From NCBI RefSeq assembly GCF_003353065.1, contig NZ_CP027806.1:2066501-2130500 (forward strand): a stretch of DNA of 64,000 bases. Direction: 5' to 3'. A program made the position numbers and the translations under genes. The stretch comes from Cyclonatronum proteinivorum. Its GTDB lineage: Bacteria > Bacteroidota > Rhodothermia > Balneolales > Cyclonatronaceae. The notes below the pieces were generated by a model. It saw nothing but the letters and a program-made list of their open reading frames with translations, searched no databases and was not told where the DNA came from. Each line of letters starts with the position of its first letter. Position 1 is the first letter of the stretch. Shown piece after piece: positions 62,677 through 64,000 of the stretch.

Positions 62677-63360
62677 TTAGGATTCAGCTTCGCTTTCCGC
62701 TTCACCTGAATCAAGCGGGAATTGCAGGACCTGATCGCAGAGGCGTTCGACGATTTCAGGGAGGTGGGAGGAGATGATAATGGTATCGCCGAAGTTTTTT
62801 TTGCGGTGGTTGAGGTAGTCGGTGAGGGCGGTGCGGGTTTCGACGTCGAGGGCGCGGAAGGGCTCGTCGAGCAGAATAAGGGGCGGCTCGGTGATGAGGG
62901 CGGCAGCGAGCAGGGTTTTTTGCATCATGCCGCTGGAGTAAGTGCCGATCAGGGTTTTGCGGCGCTCGTCGAGGGCGAGGAGTTCAAGCAGTGCGGAGAT
63001 TTTTTTCGGGCTTTCGGTGTCATCCCAGAGGCCGCGCGCGCGGAGGATGACTTCGAGCAGCTCGTCGGTGTTGGCGAACTGCGGCAGCTCGGTGCTGTCG
63101 AAGGCGAAGCCGGTGGCCGAGAGGTAGCGGTGCGGCTGCTGATGGATGTCGATATCCCCCCAGAAGATGTTGCCGGTGGTCGGGTAAGCGGCGGTGGTGA
63201 GCATCCGGAGCAGGGTCGTTTTGCCGGAGCCGTTGGGTCCGCTCAGGCCGGTTGCGGTGCCGCGTGGAAAGGTGTAGCTGAAATCCTGAATGATGTAGCG
63301 CGCCTGACCGTAGCGTTTGCTGAGGTTGATGGCTTTGAGGGTGGGTTGGGAATCAGGCAT
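62677..63360 (-). CDS. ABC transporter ATP-binding protein
   Basis: The ATG at 63360 (MPDSQPTLKAINLSKRYG) gives 227 aa; the longer frame with a Pro/Ser-rich leader is discarded. Walker A is SGPNGSGKTTLL near residue 40, the signature is TYSSGMMQK (YSSGM instead of LSGGQ), Walker B LILLDEPFRALD and the switch His in ISSHLPEI. The subtype is that of small ABC-2-like exporters. Its start overlaps the stop of the upstream membrane-protein gene by 8 bases, so the two form one transporter operon. Confidence 0.92.
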   Translation of the reverse strand: MPDSQPTLKAINLSKRYGQARYIIQDFSYTFPRGTATGLSGPNGSGKTTLLRMLTTAAYPTTGNIFWGDIDIHQQPHRYLSATGFAFDSTELPQFANTDELLEVILRARGLWDDTESPKKISALLELLALDERRKTLIGTYSSGMMQKTLLAAALITEPPLILLDEPFRALDVETRTALTDYLNHRKKNFGDTIIISSHLPEIVERLCDQVLQFPLDSGEAESEAES

Positions 63361-64000
63361 AGAGGGATTTGATTCGGAATTCGTGAAGCAGGGTGAAGGT
63401 GACGGCAGCGGCGAGGGAAATGCCGGCATCAATGGCGGCCCATTGCAGGATGAAACCAGCGTCAACGCGTGCGCTGAGCAGCGAAACGACCCAGAGGCTG
63501 ACCATCAGCAGGGGCAGCCAGCGCAGGTTTACGAAGAAGCGGACGGCGATCCAGTCCGCCGCGGGCAGCAGCCGGTACTGAAAAAGGAGGGGCGAAAAGG
63601 GGCGTTTGACGAGCACGTAGCTCATCAGGGTTTTGCCGATGATGATGAAGCTGAGCAAAGTAGCGATGGCCGCGTCGCTGAGGCTGGCGTAGAAAGCAGT
63701 CCACAAAATCAGGTGCATCACGACCATGATGCGGCCCAGCGGCTGTCGCCGGTCGAGCTGCAGCAGGGAAAACCACACGGCGGGTTTCCAACGGGAGGGG
63801 ACCCAGTACAGGGCTTCGTGTTTGAGGGGCTCACGGCCTTCCTGCACGGCTTTTGGATTTAGGAAGAGCTCGGCGTAAAAGGCGTTGGTGTGGTAGAAGA
63901 AGCGGTCGAAGACCGGACGGATTTGCGTGATGCGCAGCAGCCCGTAGCCGAGCAGCAGCATTCCGGGCAGCAGTTCGGCCAGTGGATTCTGCGTGACGGC
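63353..64000 (-). CDS. Membrane protein, probable ABC permease (5' end outside window)
   Basis: The frame is open to the window edge (216 residues visible, beginning AVTQNPLAELLPG), so the ATG at 63961 need not be the start. About four hydrophobic segments follow (for example IMVVMHLILWTAFYASL, AIATLLSFIIIGKTLM, WLPLLMVSLWVVSLL). The overlap with the ABC ATPase gene suggests it is the partner permease. The exact family is not recognised. Confidence 0.75.
   Translation of the reverse strand, partial: AVTQNPLAELLPGMLLLGYGLLRITQIRPVFDRFFYHTNAFYAELFLNPKAVQEGREPLKHEALYWVPSRWKPAVWFSLLQLDRRQPLGRIMVVMHLILWTAFYASLSDAAIATLLSFIIIGKTLMSYVLVKRPFSPLLFQYRLLPAADWIAVRFFVNLRWLPLLMVSLWVVSLLSARVDAGFILQWAAIDAGISLAAAVTFTLLHEFRIKSLYA

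Overview
The window looks like chromosomal DNA of a Bacteroidota-like bacterium, most plausibly of the Balneolota/Rhodothermota side of that superphylum (inference). Pointers are a string of SurA/PpiC-type periplasmic foldases beside a MoxR/VWA pair, TlpA-type thioredoxin lipoproteins, a DPP-IV (S9B) peptidase, a SatD/DUF3307 pair, a few TAnnTTTG-like promoter elements, and the general lack of Shine-Dalgarno sequences. No rRNA, tRNA or CRISPR array was recognised.

Layout. 0-10.5 kb: housekeeping and envelope genes (bamD-like, nadD, tadA, apt, two small envelope proteins, an alpha/beta hydrolase, an orphan OmpR-type response regulator, trmH, an M23 peptidase, a TlpA-like lipoprotein). 10.7-24.1 kb: tsaB, accD, obgE-dprA, an RsbW-like anti-sigma kinase, glutamate dehydrogenase, NlpC/P60, HNH, mutS, serS and a class III aminotransferase. 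24.1-31.9 kb: DPP-IV, Ppx/GppA phosphatase, an MFS transporter, a lone DUF6922-like gene, glycerate 2-kinase and a BatA-like VWA protein. 32.2-42 kb, almost all on the minus strand: three consecutive parvulin-type foldases followed by moxR and a large VWA-like membrane protein, then a CNT nucleoside transporter and thymidine kinase. 42.5-46.8 kb: an AraC regulator divergent from a large pullulanase-type GH13 lipoprotein whose upstream region holds two LacI-type operator palindromes.

46.8-64 kb is the accessory part. A composite of dispersed repeats fills 46.8-47.6 kb and again 61.4-62.5 kb. Between them lies a 10.9 kb defence island (48875-59811) with a type I restriction-modification system: hsdM, split in two ORFs, and hsdS at one end, hsdR at the other. 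About 4.8 kb of cargo separates hsdS from hsdR: an AbiEi/AbiEii toxin-antitoxin pair, two unrecognised genes and a lone antitoxin. The island is bracketed by about 130-bp direct repeats, each carrying a tandem array of 28-bp hairpin units (four on the left, three on the right). The right copy ends exactly at the start codon of satD, so the pre-insertion order can be read off: small membrane protein, array, satD, DUF3307 gene. The window ends with an ABC ATPase and a partial membrane protein.

Other signals worth attention: (1) an ~90-bp element present five times, each time 48-97 bp downstream of a stop codon and in the same orientation as that gene; (2) loss of zinc-ligand cysteines in both AccD and thymidine kinase.
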